From: Deltaproteobacteria bacterium | GTDB taxonomy: Bacteria > Desulfobacterota > SM23-61 | Direction: 5' to 3' | DNA length: 7,574 nucleotides | NCBI GenBank assembly: GCA_016234425.1 | Contig: JACRCA010000191.1 | Coordinates: 1-7,574, forward strand | The notes under the pieces: generated by a model | What the model saw: the letters and a program-made list of their open reading frames with translations, nothing else | Databases searched by the model: none | What the model was told of the DNA's origin: nothing | Program-made: the position numbers and the translations under genes | Shown: piece after piece, positions 1-6,823 of the stretch | How positions within the stretch are numbered: position 1 is the first letter of the stretch | Layout: each line of letters starts with the position of its first letter

Positions 1-60
1 AAAAGAATTCCGTTTGGCTAAAGTTTACATAATATATCTTATCAGACATGAGATATCAGC

Positions 61-96
61 AAGATGTATCCAGGAATTTCAATACACTGACATCTT
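61..96. repeat. Inverted repeat downstream of the aminotransferase stop codon
   Basis: AAGATGT at 61-67 and ACATCTT at 90-96 form a perfect 7-bp inverted repeat with a 22-nt loop, starting about 15 nt beyond the stop codon of the leftmost minus-strand gene. It could fold in the 3' end of that transcript. There is no run of T after it on the minus strand, so it does not look like a standard intrinsic terminator, and a repeat this short can arise by chance. Confidence 0.2.
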
Positions 97-110
97 CCGG
101 AGCTGCCCTT

Positions 111-1295
111 TCAAGAAGAATATTTTCTGATTGCCCTTCTGAACCCTTCCAGTGAACCTTCAATGACTCGATCCTCTACACAATAAGCCAAACGAAAATG
201 TCCTGGCGTTCCGAACCCCATCCCGGGAACGGCCAAGATATTTTCCTGCAAAAGAGTCTGGACAAAAAGAACATCATCAGGAATGGGAGATTTTGGAAAA
301 AGATAAAAAGCTCCTTGCGGCTTGATAAATGAATATCCTGCATCAGAAAGCCCCTGGCAAAGTAAATCCCTCTTTCTCTGGTACTGCGAAACATCAACAG
401 TGACTCCTTGCAGATGAGGAAGGATTCGCTGCATAAGGGCCGGAGCATTCACAAATCCTAAAATTCGGTTGCAGAAAGTCAAACCGTCTACCACCTGTTG
501 CCAATTCTCCATCTCGGGATTGACAGCAATGTATCCGATGCGCTCGCCAGGCAATGAAAGATCTTTGGAATAAGATGTGATTAACAAGCTATATGGGTAA
601 GCCATAAGAACGCTGGGTACTTTCAATCCATCGTAAACCAGTTTGCTGTAAGGCTCATCGGAAAGTAAATAGACCGGTTGGCTATATGTTTCTTTGGCTT
701 TCAATAGAATTTTCCCGAGAGAATCTATACTCTTTTTGTCATAAACGACCCCTGACGGATTGTTGGGCGAATTAATTATAATGGCTTTTGTTTTCTGGTT
801 GACTGCTCCCTCGACGGCCTTTAAATTTAAGGTAAAATCTTCATTTGTATGAATTAACTGTCGGAAACCGTTATGATTATTTATATAAAAAAAATATTCC
901 ACGAAGTAGGGCGCAAGGACAATAACTTCATCTTTCTCATCTAATAAAGTCTTCAGAGCTACGTTGAGGCCCCCGCCAGCTCCGCAGGTCATGATGATCT
1001 GTTCCCAGGAAATTCTTATTCTATGTTCTTTGGATAGAGAATTCGCCACAGCTTGCCGGGTTTCTTTCAGGCCGGCGTTTGGCATGTAGGCGTGTTTCCC
1101 GAGGCGCCGGTCTGCAAGCACTTTCAGAATAGCTTCCTTGACTTTCTCCGGGGGCTCTAGATTGGGGTTCCCCAGACTGAAATCGAATACATTTTCCGCC
1201 CCGAGTTTGCTTTTTAGCTCTATACCCTGTTCAAACATCTTGCGAATCCAGGATGACTGTTCCATATATTCTTTAATCTTGAGCGAAACCGACAT
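111..1295 (-). CDS. PLP-dependent class I/II aminotransferase (AspC-like)
   Basis: This is a complete 394-residue fold-type I aminotransferase, the usual length for the class I/II family, and a soluble cytoplasmic enzyme. Visible landmarks are the N-terminal SLGNPNLEPP stretch (residues 40-49), the cofactor asparagine in NSPNNPSG (N179), the pyridine-nitrogen aspartate in SDEPYSK (D213, with Y216), the Schiff-base lysine in SYSKDLSLPGERIGY (K244), and the carboxylate-binding arginine in HFRLAY (R368). All catalytic positions are present, so it should be active. The amino-group donor and acceptor cannot be assigned; aspartate, aromatic or alanine-type substrates are all possible. The ATG is preceded by AGGGAGGG about 3-4 nt upstream, a close but usable ribosome site. 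It lies 66 bp (a little over 60) downstream of the hisC-like gene on the same strand, with no terminator between, so the two are probably co-transcribed from the promoter near 2540. No signal peptide is seen. Confidence 0.9.
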   Translation of the reverse strand: MSVSLKIKEYMEQSSWIRKMFEQGIELKSKLGAENVFDFSLGNPNLEPPEKVKEAILKVLADRRLGKHAYMPNAGLKETRQAVANSLSKEHRIRISWEQIIMTCGAGGGLNVALKTLLDEKDEVIVLAPYFVEYFFYINNHNGFRQLIHTNEDFTLNLKAVEGAVNQKTKAIIINSPNNPSGVVYDKKSIDSLGKILLKAKETYSQPVYLLSDEPYSKLVYDGLKVPSVLMAYPYSLLITSYSKDLSLPGERIGYIAVNPEMENWQQVVDGLTFCNRILGFVNAPALMQRILPHLQGVTVDVSQYQRKRDLLCQGLSDAGYSFIKPQGAFYLFPKSPIPDDVLFVQTLLQENILAVPGMGFGTPGHFRLAYCVEDRVIEGSLEGFRRAIRKYSS

Positions 1296-1313
1296 GGACC
1301 CTCCCTACAATGA

Positions 1314-1355
1314 ATTTCGGATGGCAGATTTCGGATTTCCGATTGCGGAATTATA
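1314..1355. repeat. Degenerate 14-bp-period tandem repeat, three copies
   Basis: Three successive 14-bp units begin at 1314, 1328 and 1342 and share the head ATTTCGGAT, ATTTCGGAT and ATTGCGGAA, with divergent tails. The array fills most of the gap between the two aminotransferase genes. Its outer ends (AATTTCG and CGGAATT) can also pair with one G-T wobble. Short ATTTCGGAT-type tandems of this kind recur between genes in some bacterial genomes, from my memory of them. Here the array could be a neutral repeat or an mRNA processing or stability site. No function is shown by the sequence. Confidence 0.55.
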
Positions 1356-1361
1356 AGAGAC

Positions 1362-2423
1362 TTATTTATTTGAAAACTGGGGCAGAATCTCTTTCATTAC
1401 CTTTAAAACCGTAGCCATCTCCTGCCTCGTTCCAATGGTCATGCGCACCCCATCCCGCAAGCCTTCCTCATCGTAGTGCCGGGTTAATATTTTGCGGTTG
1501 AAAAGGGTTTTGTAAAATCCAATTCCCCTTCCCTTCTGTGGCGGTTGAGGGAAAACAAAATTCGCCTCAGACGGAATGATTCGGTATCCGAGGGCGGCAG
1601 CTTCTTTGGAAAACCATTCTCTTGTGTCGATAATTCGCGAAACGTTATTGCGGAGATATTCTTGATCTTCCAGCGCAGCCGCCACGAGGGACTGGGTTAA
1701 AAGAGTTACATTGAACGGGTCTTTCACCTTGAGCATCTCGGCGATTAATTTTTCATTCCCAATAGCATATCCCAACCGCAGGCCAGCCAACGAATAGGAC
1801 TTGGATACCGTGCGCACGATGATCACATTGGCCAACTGGCGGACGAGAGCCAGGGCGTTTTCTCTGGCAAATTCGGCGTAAGCTTCATCGACAACGAAAA
1901 CTGCCTTTATTTCTCGGGCCATCTCCGCTATGCGGGAAGTGGAATAGGCAAAACCAACCGGAGAATTGGGATTAGCCAGGAAAAAGATCTTAACGTCATC
2001 GGGCGGCAGAGGGGGCTGGTCGTAAGGCTCATCCACTGGCAAGGAGATAATTCTTACTCCGTGTATGACCCCTAAAACCCGATAGAGAGGAAAAGTCGGT
2101 TCGAAAAACCCTACGGCTTCCCCTGGCTGAGCGAAGGTACGGATGATGATATTCAATATATCATCGGAACCATTCCCGCAAATGATCTGGTTGGGCGAGA
2201 ATCCGTAGAGGGAACCCAGCTTCTCCCGCAGTTCCAAACTGATCGGGTCGGGATAAATCCGCAAATCCTCGTATTTCAGCTCCCTAAGAACTTCTTTTAC
2301 CCTGGGAGAAGGAGGAAAAGGGTTTTCGTTGCTGTTCAATTTGATATATTTTTGATTGGGATCGGGCTGGAGCCCCGGAACATACCCTTTCATAGAAGCG
2401 ATACAAGGTCGAATATATTCCAT
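1362..2423 (-). CDS. hisC: Histidinol-phosphate aminotransferase (HisC-like)
   Basis: Fold-type I PLP aminotransferase of the HisC branch, which converts imidazole-acetol phosphate plus glutamate to L-histidinol phosphate and 2-oxoglutarate in the cytoplasm. Using the ATG at 2423 the protein has 353 residues, typical for HisC. It opens with the family pattern IRP..., YVPGLQP and IKLNSNENPFPPSP. Further landmarks, numbered from this ATG, are CGNGSDD (about 82-88), ANPNSPVG (N153), VVDEAYAEFA (D179, Y182), SKSYSLAGLRLGY with the PLP lysine K208, and RMTIGT near the end with R327. The frame stays open upstream to a TTG at 2504, also preceded by GGGAGG, which would add 27 residues with no counterpart in the family. 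The ATG has AGAGGTG nine nt upstream, so I prefer it. No other his genes are in view, so related roles (aromatic or other phosphorylated amino acids) remain possible. It is probably the first gene of a two-gene transcript. Confidence 0.85.
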   Translation of the reverse strand: MEYIRPCIASMKGYVPGLQPDPNQKYIKLNSNENPFPPSPRVKEVLRELKYEDLRIYPDPISLELREKLGSLYGFSPNQIICGNGSDDILNIIIRTFAQPGEAVGFFEPTFPLYRVLGVIHGVRIISLPVDEPYDQPPLPPDDVKIFFLANPNSPVGFAYSTSRIAEMAREIKAVFVVDEAYAEFARENALALVRQLANVIIVRTVSKSYSLAGLRLGYAIGNEKLIAEMLKVKDPFNVTLLTQSLVAAALEDQEYLRNNVSRIIDTREWFSKEAAALGYRIIPSEANFVFPQPPQKGRGIGFYKTLFNRKILTRHYDEEGLRDGVRMTIGTRQEMATVLKVMKEILPQFSNK

Positions 2424-2432
2424 GTATTTTTG

Positions 2433-2439
2433 CACCTCT
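2433..2439 (-). promoter_or_regulatory. Ribosome binding site supporting the internal ATG of hisC
   Basis: Read on the minus strand, AGAGGTG lies nine nt before the ATG at 2423. It supports starting the HisC-like protein there and not at the TTG 81 bases upstream. The spacing is slightly long, and the TTG also has a good GGGAGG ten nt before it, so the call rests on family alignment as well. Confidence 0.5.
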
Positions 2440-2525
2440 TTGTCAAAAAAGGCCGAGAAGAAGGAATTGAGATCCAGAGAGATTGCTCTTTGGCGAATCT
2501 TCAACCCCTTTCTCCCTCCCGAAAG

Positions 2526-2554
2526 AGTATAAGAAACAGATGCTGGAGGGTCAA
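2526..2554 (-). promoter_or_regulatory. Sigma-70-type promoter for the hisC-aminotransferase transcript
   Basis: On the minus strand TTGACC (2549-2554) is followed by exactly 17 bases and then TATACT (2526-2531), five of six matches to each consensus hexamer at the ideal spacing. Transcription would begin near 2519. That gives a leader of about 95 nt to the preferred ATG at 2423, or only about 15 nt to the alternative TTG at 2504, with its Shine-Dalgarno sequence right at the 5' end. Confidence 0.65.
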
Positions 2555-2570
2555 GTATAAATACATGAGA

Positions 2571-2591
2571 AAGTCACTTTTTTCTTGACTT
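2571..2591. promoter_or_regulatory. Possible operator: AAGTCA-N9-TGACTT
   Basis: A 6-bp inverted repeat with a 9-nt pyrimidine-rich centre lies about 17 bp upstream of the -35 box of the hisC promoter. The half-site spacing, about 15 bp centre to centre, would suit a dimeric regulator. No regulator gene is in the window, and an arm of six bases is short, so this is speculative. Confidence 0.2.
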
Positions 2592-2626
2592 CCTCTCCTC
2601 ACCCATTCTACAAAACGGTGAGGTAG

Positions 2627-2643
2627 TAGGCTCTCGGAGCCTA
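2627..2643. repeat. Perfect 7-bp hairpin in the divergent intergenic region
   Basis: TAGGCTC, loop TCG, then GAGCCTA form a perfect 7-bp stem with a 3-nt loop. It lies midway between the two divergent transcription units, upstream of both. There is no following T run on either strand, so it is not an intrinsic terminator. It could be a protein-binding palindrome or a structured element in an untranslated leader of the rightward operon. I know of no named family it fits. Confidence 0.45.
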
Positions 2644-2693
2644 GGCGATTCAGTAGAACGGATCAATCGGAAAAATTGACAAGAAATTGCCCA

Positions 2694-2718
2694 GGTCCTG
2701 AAGGAAAGGACTCTTTTT
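2694..2718 (+). terminator. Weak terminator-like hairpin upstream of the amidohydrolase gene
   Basis: GGTCCT (2694-2699) pairs with AGGACT (2707-2712), including one G-T pair, around a 7-nt loop, and CTTTTT follows directly. It lies 13 bp after a perfect TTGACA. If transcription of the rightward operon started upstream of it, this could act as an attenuator. The stem is short, so termination would be inefficient at best. Confidence 0.25.
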
Positions 2719-2830
2719 ATATCGAGGCAGCTTTAAGGTTTTATCCGTGGGTTCTTTGGACTTAGAGAGGGGAAAAGGGAAATTTCAAGTTGAGGTCTCT
2801 TTTGGCCGTGATCAAGGAAGGAAAACAAAA

Positions 2831-2837
2831 AAGGAGG
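2831..2837 (+). promoter_or_regulatory. Strong ribosome binding site of the amidohydrolase gene
   Basis: AAGGAGG ends seven nt before the ATG at 2845, near-ideal sequence and spacing. It fixes the start of the first gene of the rightward operon. Confidence 0.75.
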
Positions 2838-2844
2838 CGGAGAT

Positions 2845-3594
2845 ATGATCATTGATTTTCACTGCCACATTGGTCAATCAAAAATATTTTCCAAAGGGTC
2901 GGGAACGGCGAAGGACCTGGTAAAGTTGATGGATAAACGGAAGATCGACAAAGCAGTTTTAATTCCTACGGCTTCGCCGAGAAAGCCTCGTTACTACGAA
3001 GAGGCCCTGGAAGCCTACCGGGAATTTCCTGATCGTTTCTATCCTTTTTTCCTGGCCAACCCGCGAGAAGAAAACGTCTGCGAAATGCTGGAGATGGTCG
3101 TGGAAAAATATGGGTTTAAGGGGCTCAAAATGCACCCTTCTTTTTTGGGGGTGGCGGCTGATGACCGGGAATGGGTGTACCCGATCGCGGAAAAAGCCAA
3201 GGAGTTAAAGATCTGCATGATGATCCATTCTGACCCTTCCCTCTATGCCACTCCTTGGCAGATTGGGCTCTTGGCCATGGACTTTCCCGAGGTTCCAATT
3301 GTCATGGCGCATATGGGATTTGTGGACGTAATTTATAACGATGCTGCGATCAACATGGCCAAGAGGACTCCCCATCTTTATTTGGAGACATGCGGCGTCT
3401 CGGCCGAGGGCAAGGTTGCCCTGGCCGTGAGGGAAATCGGGGCTCATAGAGTACTCTATGGATCAGACATGCCCTTCCATGACCCAGCCTTTGATATGGC
3501 CAGGATTGAATATGCCGACATCTCGGCAGAAGACAAGAAGCTGATCATGGGAGAGAATGCCAAGAGGCTTTTGGATTCTTTGGGAAAGAAGTGA
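2845..3594 (+). CDS. Metal-dependent hydrolase, amidohydrolase family (ACMSD-like TIM barrel)
   Basis: A 249-residue amidohydrolase-superfamily TIM barrel of the PF04909 type, on the short side for that family (about 250-330 residues). The metal and catalytic residues are all visible: DFHCH at the N terminus (H6, H8), GLKMHP (K95, H97), MMIHSDP after strand 5 (H128), AHMG after strand 6 (H156), and LYGSDMPF with the strand-8 aspartate D208. This is the HxH...H...H...D pattern of ACMSD, resorcylate decarboxylase and 2-pyrone-4,6-dicarboxylate hydrolase relatives, so it may hydrolyse or decarboxylate, most likely with one divalent metal. No signal peptide or membrane segment is present, so it is cytoplasmic. 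It has a strong ribosome site and is followed after 62 bp by the molybdenum hydroxylase genes with no terminator, so it is probably the first gene of that operon. By context it may act on the product (or precursor) of the hydroxylase. The actual substrate is unknown. Confidence 0.85.
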   Translation: MIIDFHCHIGQSKIFSKGSGTAKDLVKLMDKRKIDKAVLIPTASPRKPRYYEEALEAYREFPDRFYPFFLANPREENVCEMLEMVVEKYGFKGLKMHPSFLGVAADDREWVYPIAEKAKELKICMMIHSDPSLYATPWQIGLLAMDFPEVPIVMAHMGFVDVIYNDAAINMAKRTPHLYLETCGVSAEGKVALAVREIGAHRVLYGSDMPFHDPAFDMARIEYADISAEDKKLIMGENAKRLLDSLGKK

Positions 3595-3644
3595 AAAGGG
3601 TTCAGCCCTGAAGCTATGTCTGGCTAAGGTCCGACAGCATGGGT

Positions 3645-3650
3645 GGGAGG
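3645..3650 (+). promoter_or_regulatory. Ribosome binding site that sets the start of the molybdopterin subunit
   Basis: GGGAGG lies six nt before the ATG at 3657. The frame is also open from an ATG at 3639, but that one has only AAGGT eight nt before it and would add six residues (MGGRSS). The downstream ATG is therefore the better start. Confidence 0.65.
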
Positions 3651-3656
3651 TCGTCC

Positions 3657-5957
3657 ATGGAATCCAGTGGAAACATCGGGGCTAGTGTTCCCCGGATCGA
3701 TGCCATCGAAAAAGTAACGGGTAGAACGCTTTACGGGCCAGACCTCAAAATGCAGGGGATGCTTTACGGAAAAGTTCTCCGCAGTCCCCTCCCCCACGCC
3801 AGGATTTTAAGCGTAGATACCAGTAAAGCTGAACGGCTCCCCGGCGTTAAAGCGGTGGTGACAGGAAAGAATATGATGGGCCGGTATGGAGTGATTGTCC
3901 AAGATCAACCCTGCTACTGTTTCGACAAAGTCCGGTACATAGGGGATCCTGTAGCCGGTGTGGCGGCAGTTGATCTGGACACTGCCGAGGAAGCTTTAGA
4001 ACTGATCAAAGTGGATTATGAAGAGTTGCCCCCGGTATTTGACCCCCTTGAGGCTATGGAGCCGAATGCTCCTTTAGTTCATGAAGATTTGGGAAATTAC
4101 TGGCACGGGCCCGCCTTTTTCCCGGTGGCAGGAACGAACATCTGCAATCAGTTCAAGCTTCGGAAAGGAAATGTGGAAGAAGGTTTCAGGCAATCGGATT
4201 TCATAGCCGAGAATACCTTCACCACGCCCATGGTCCAGCATTGCCACCTCGAGCCTCACGCATCTATAGCCAAATTCGAACCCTCCGGGCAGGTAACCAT
4301 TTGGTCGAACACCCAACATCCTTATACCGTACGCAGAGAGGTGGCCAGATTGCTCAGCCTGCCCATCAATCGGGTTCGGGTTATCGTCAGCTACCTGGGT
4401 GGAGGATTTGGCGGGAAAGTCATGTTGAAGGTAGAACCTTTATGTTTGATATTGGCCGTGAAGGTAAAGAACTATCGGCCGGTAAAAATCACGTTGACCC
4501 GGGAAGAGGAATTTTATGCCACCTCTGTGGTGCGCCATCCATCAATCATTCAAATCAAGGCGGGAGTGCGGAAAGATGGGACCCTCATGGCCTTGAAGAC
4601 CAAAATCGTTTTCGATACTGGGGCCTATGCCGATGTGGGCCCTGTGGTTACACGAAGCGTTGGTATGTCCATCAGTGGCCCCTATAAAATTCCCCATATT
4701 TGGGGGGACGCCTATTGTGTCTACACCAACAAGTCAATTGCTGGGGCATTTCGGGGATTTGGAATTCCCCAGTTCATGTGGGCCATAGACTCCCAGATGG
4801 ATATCCTAGCCGAAGAAATTGGCATGGACCCTGTTGAATTCCGCCTAAAAAATGCCCTGGAAGAAGGGGATGTATCTGCCACCGGGCAAATCCTGCACAG
4901 CGTGGGGATTAAAGAGTGCATTCGCAAAGCTGCGGAAGCGATTGAATGGGGGAAGAAAACCGGGGAATATCGCGGCAAAGGAATGGGAACCCTCTACAAG
5001 ATGACTCAAACGCCATCTTCTTCTGCGGCCTTTGTCAAATTGAGCGAGGATGGATCGGTGGAGGTTCTTTCCAGCACGGTTGATATGGGGCAGGGTTCCA
5101 ATACAGTTTTAGCCCAAATCGCCGCAGAAGAATTGGGAGTGGACGTCAAAAATGTGAAGGTGGTCCCTCCCGATACTAACGTAACCCCGTTTGACCATGG
5201 GACCGCTTCCAGTCGAAGTACCTTTCACATGGGGAATGCGGTGAAACAGGCCGCGGCCGATGCAAAAAAGCAGCTTTTCGAGGTAGCCGCAGAACAATTG
5301 GAAGTGAAACCTGAGGAGCTGGAAGCCAGGGGCGGTTTCCTTTACATAAAGGGTTCTTCGGGGAAAGGGATTCCCATTTCTCAAATCCGTATGGGAATAA
5401 CCTATGGCAAAGGGAGACCGATCATAGGAAGGGGGACGTTTTCTGTTCCCGAGGCGACTCCTTTGGACCAGGAGACGGGACAGGGGGCCAACCCGTCGGT
5501 CTTCTGGCTCTATGGAGCGCAAGCTGCAGAGGTTAAAGTGGATCCCTCTACAGGAAAGGTAGAGGTTTTGAGAATAGCTGCGGCCCATGATTTAGGCCGG
5601 GTGATCAATCCCCTCAATTGCGAGCAGCAAATCGAAGGGGCGGTGGTTACCGGAATAGGGACGGCGCTCATGGAAGAGCTGGTAATTCGGGAGGGAAAAC
5701 CGGCAAATACGAACTTCCGGGATTACCGGGTTCCAACGTCTTTAGATGCCCCAGAGGTGACTTCTATCTTCGTGGAAGCAGCCCATAAAGAAGGACCTTA
5801 CGGGGCTAAAGGGGTGGGAGAGCCTGCCCTCGCCCCCACTGCCCCAGCGATTGGAAACGCAGTCTATGACGCCATTGGCGTGAGAATCAAAGACCTGCCC
5901 ATCACCCCTGAAAAGGTACTCAAGGCGCTGAGGGAAAAAGACGAGCCGAAAAAATGA
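3657..5957 (+). CDS. Molybdenum hydroxylase large subunit (xanthine dehydrogenase family, molybdopterin-binding)
   Basis: A 766-residue catalytic subunit that carries the molybdopterin cofactor and hydroxylates carbon with water-derived oxygen. The length is normal for the separate large subunit of three-part enzymes. Residues here count from the ATG at 3657. An N-terminal a/b-hammerhead domain (about 12-125: RIDAIEKVTGRTLYG, RSPLPHARI) precedes the Mo-binding domains. These contain GGGFGGK (248-254), the LTREEEF strand (280-286), GAFRGFG (363-369, R366 at the position of the active-site arginine of xanthine oxidase), VDMGQG (475-480), and GAKGVGEPALAP near the C terminus with the catalytic base glutamate E722. 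The CoxL active-site signature AYRCSFR of aerobic CO dehydrogenase is absent, so it is not a form I CO dehydrogenase. There is no Tat signal, so it acts in the cytoplasm. Its stop overlaps the next start (ATGA). The substrate is undetermined: purine, N-heterocycle, aldehyde and hydroxybenzoyl-CoA types share these motifs. No XdhC/CoxI or MobA-type maturation gene is in view. Confidence 0.92.
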   Translation: MESSGNIGASVPRIDAIEKVTGRTLYGPDLKMQGMLYGKVLRSPLPHARILSVDTSKAERLPGVKAVVTGKNMMGRYGVIVQDQPCYCFDKVRYIGDPVAGVAAVDLDTAEEALELIKVDYEELPPVFDPLEAMEPNAPLVHEDLGNYWHGPAFFPVAGTNICNQFKLRKGNVEEGFRQSDFIAENTFTTPMVQHCHLEPHASIAKFEPSGQVTIWSNTQHPYTVRREVARLLSLPINRVRVIVSYLGGGFGGKVMLKVEPLCLILAVKVKNYRPVKITLTREEEFYATSVVRHPSIIQIKAGVRKDGTLMALKTKIVFDTGAYADVGPVVTRSVGMSISGPYKIPHIWGDAYCVYTNKSIAGAFRGFGIPQFMWAIDSQMDILAEEIGMDPVEFRLKNALEEGDVSATGQILHSVGIKECIRKAAEAIEWGKKTGEYRGKGMGTLYKMTQTPSSSAAFVKLSEDGSVEVLSSTVDMGQGSNTVLAQIAAEELGVDVKNVKVVPPDTNVTPFDHGTASSRSTFHMGNAVKQAAADAKKQLFEVAAEQLEVKPEELEARGGFLYIKGSSGKGIPISQIRMGITYGKGRPIIGRGTFSVPEATPLDQETGQGANPSVFWLYGAQAAEVKVDPSTGKVEVLRIAAAHDLGRVINPLNCEQQIEGAVVTGIGTALMEELVIREGKPANTNFRDYRVPTSLDAPEVTSIFVEAAHKEGPYGAKGVGEPALAPTAPAIGNAVYDAIGVRIKDLPITPEKVLKALREKDEPKK

Positions 5958-6823
5958 AGAATTTCGAGTATAAGAGGGTATGCACCCTGGAAGAGGTTTT
6001 TCATCTCCTGGGCCAACATCAAGAAAAAGCCATGATTCTCGCAGGGGGCACTGACCTGCTGGTGAAAATGCGGAACAAAACATTGAAGCCAGAGATCCTC
6101 ATCGATATAAAAGGAATTCCAGGACTGGATGAGATTCGGTATGATCCAGTCGAGGGATTGCACCTGGGCGCTCTGGCTTCCATTCACCGCCTGGAGACCT
6201 GCCCAATCATCCGGGAAAAGTTTCCAGCTATCTCTGAGGCTGCCGGCTACCTCGGGTCGTTCCAGATCCGCAGCCGCGGCACATTAGGGGGTAACCTCTG
6301 CCACGCCTCACCTGCGGGAGAGATGGCTCCTTGCTTGATCAGTCTGGGCGCCAAGCTGAGAATCGTAGGGAGCGCGGGGGAACGCTGGGTCTTGCTGGAA
6401 GATTTTTTCACAGACCCTGGGAAAACGGTACTCCAACGAGATGAGCTCTTAACCGCTGTCCAGGTGCCCACCCCCCCTCCCCAGACGGGTTGCAAGTATA
6501 CGAAATACGGCATCCGCAAAGCCATGGACTTGGCTATTGTCGGGGTGGCCGTAGCTCTGACTCTCGATGCAGAAAAGGATAAGTGTAAGGAGGTTAAAAT
6601 TGCCCTGGGGGCCGTGGGCCCCATTCCGTTGAGAGCCAAAAAAGGAGAGGCTCGATTGCGAGGCCAAAAGATGGACGAGACTTCCATCGCCGAAGCCTCC
6701 CTTCTGGCTTCGCAAGAGGCCCAGCCCATTACCGATATAAGGGCGAGCGCCGAATACCGCCGAAAGATGGTGCAGGCCTTAACCCAAAAAACGTTGAAGC
6801 AAGTTCAGGAAGCCCTTTCGTGA
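5954..6823 (+). CDS. Molybdenum hydroxylase FAD-binding (medium) subunit
   Basis: A 289-residue FAD subunit of the CoxM/XdhB type, the usual length for a stand-alone medium subunit. The FAD pyrophosphate-binding motifs are ILAGGTDLLVKMR (28-40) and RGTLGGNLCHASPAGEMAP (108-126), followed by the C-terminal CO-dehydrogenase flavoprotein domain (about 180-289: KYTKYGIRKAMDLAIVGVAV, then ALGAVGPIPLRAK and SAEYRRKM). It takes electrons from the iron-sulfur subunit and passes them to NAD+ or another acceptor. The extra [4Fe-4S] loop of 4-hydroxybenzoyl-CoA reductase medium subunits is not present, and the protein is shorter than those. That argues against that enzyme and its ferredoxin-type electron flow. 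The ATG overlaps the stop of the large subunit as ATGA and the stop overlaps the next gene as GTGA, so the three subunits are translationally coupled. Confidence 0.92.
   Translation: MKNFEYKRVCTLEEVFHLLGQHQEKAMILAGGTDLLVKMRNKTLKPEILIDIKGIPGLDEIRYDPVEGLHLGALASIHRLETCPIIREKFPAISEAAGYLGSFQIRSRGTLGGNLCHASPAGEMAPCLISLGAKLRIVGSAGERWVLLEDFFTDPGKTVLQRDELLTAVQVPTPPPQTGCKYTKYGIRKAMDLAIVGVAVALTLDAEKDKCKEVKIALGAVGPIPLRAKKGEARLRGQKMDETSIAEASLLASQEAQPITDIRASAEYRRKMVQALTQKTLKQVQEALS

Larger units (their letters stand above)
2505..2844. other. Divergent intergenic region between hisC and the hydrolase-molybdenum hydroxylase operon
   Basis: About 340 bp carry no convincing gene on either strand. The left part holds the hisC promoter. 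An inverted repeat AAGTCA/TGACTT (2571-2576, 2586-2591) lies just upstream of its -35 box and could be an operator. The centre has a perfect 7-bp hairpin at 2627-2643. The right part has a perfect TTGACA at 2676-2681 but only a poor -10 (TGAAGG) at 17-bp spacing, then a weak hairpin with a T run at 2694-2718. No clear promoter for the rightward operon can be named. The last 30 bases are purine-rich and contain its ribosome binding site. Confidence 0.6.

Noticed and set aside
34..56. ATATCT-N11-AGATAT inverted repeat near the left edge
   Set aside because: AT-only six-base arms in an AT-rich stretch and no T run; likely chance.
2352..2588. Plus-strand open frame of 78 codons over the hisC start
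   Set aside because: It is antisense to the conserved HisC N terminus, has no family resemblance and no ribosome site; a shadow frame.
2676..2691. Sigma-54 type promoter (TTGC at 2687-2690)
   Set aside because: The -12 TTGC is present but the -24 element reads TTGACA where TGGCAC is needed, so the essential GG is missing.
3601..3612. Interrupted palindrome TTCAG-CC-CTGAA between the amidohydrolase and molybdopterin genes
   Set aside because: Short, with only a two-base centre and no T run, so it is neither a terminator nor a convincing operator.
4241..4687. 148-codon open frame inside the molybdopterin subunit gene
   Set aside because: Same strand, different frame, within a fully conserved domain; no recognisable protein.
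5109..5588. 159-codon antisense frame in the molybdopterin subunit gene
   Set aside because: Opposite strand of conserved coding sequence and low-complexity composition; a shadow of codon bias.
3657..5957. Aerobic CO dehydrogenase large subunit (coxL)
   Set aside because: The CoxL active-site loop AYRCSFR is replaced by GAFRGFG, the pattern of other xanthine dehydrogenase-family enzymes, and the gene order is Mo-FAD-FeS, not coxMSL.
6247..6729. 160-codon antisense frame in the FAD subunit gene
   Set aside because: Covers the conserved FAD-binding motifs on the other strand; no ribosome site or family match.
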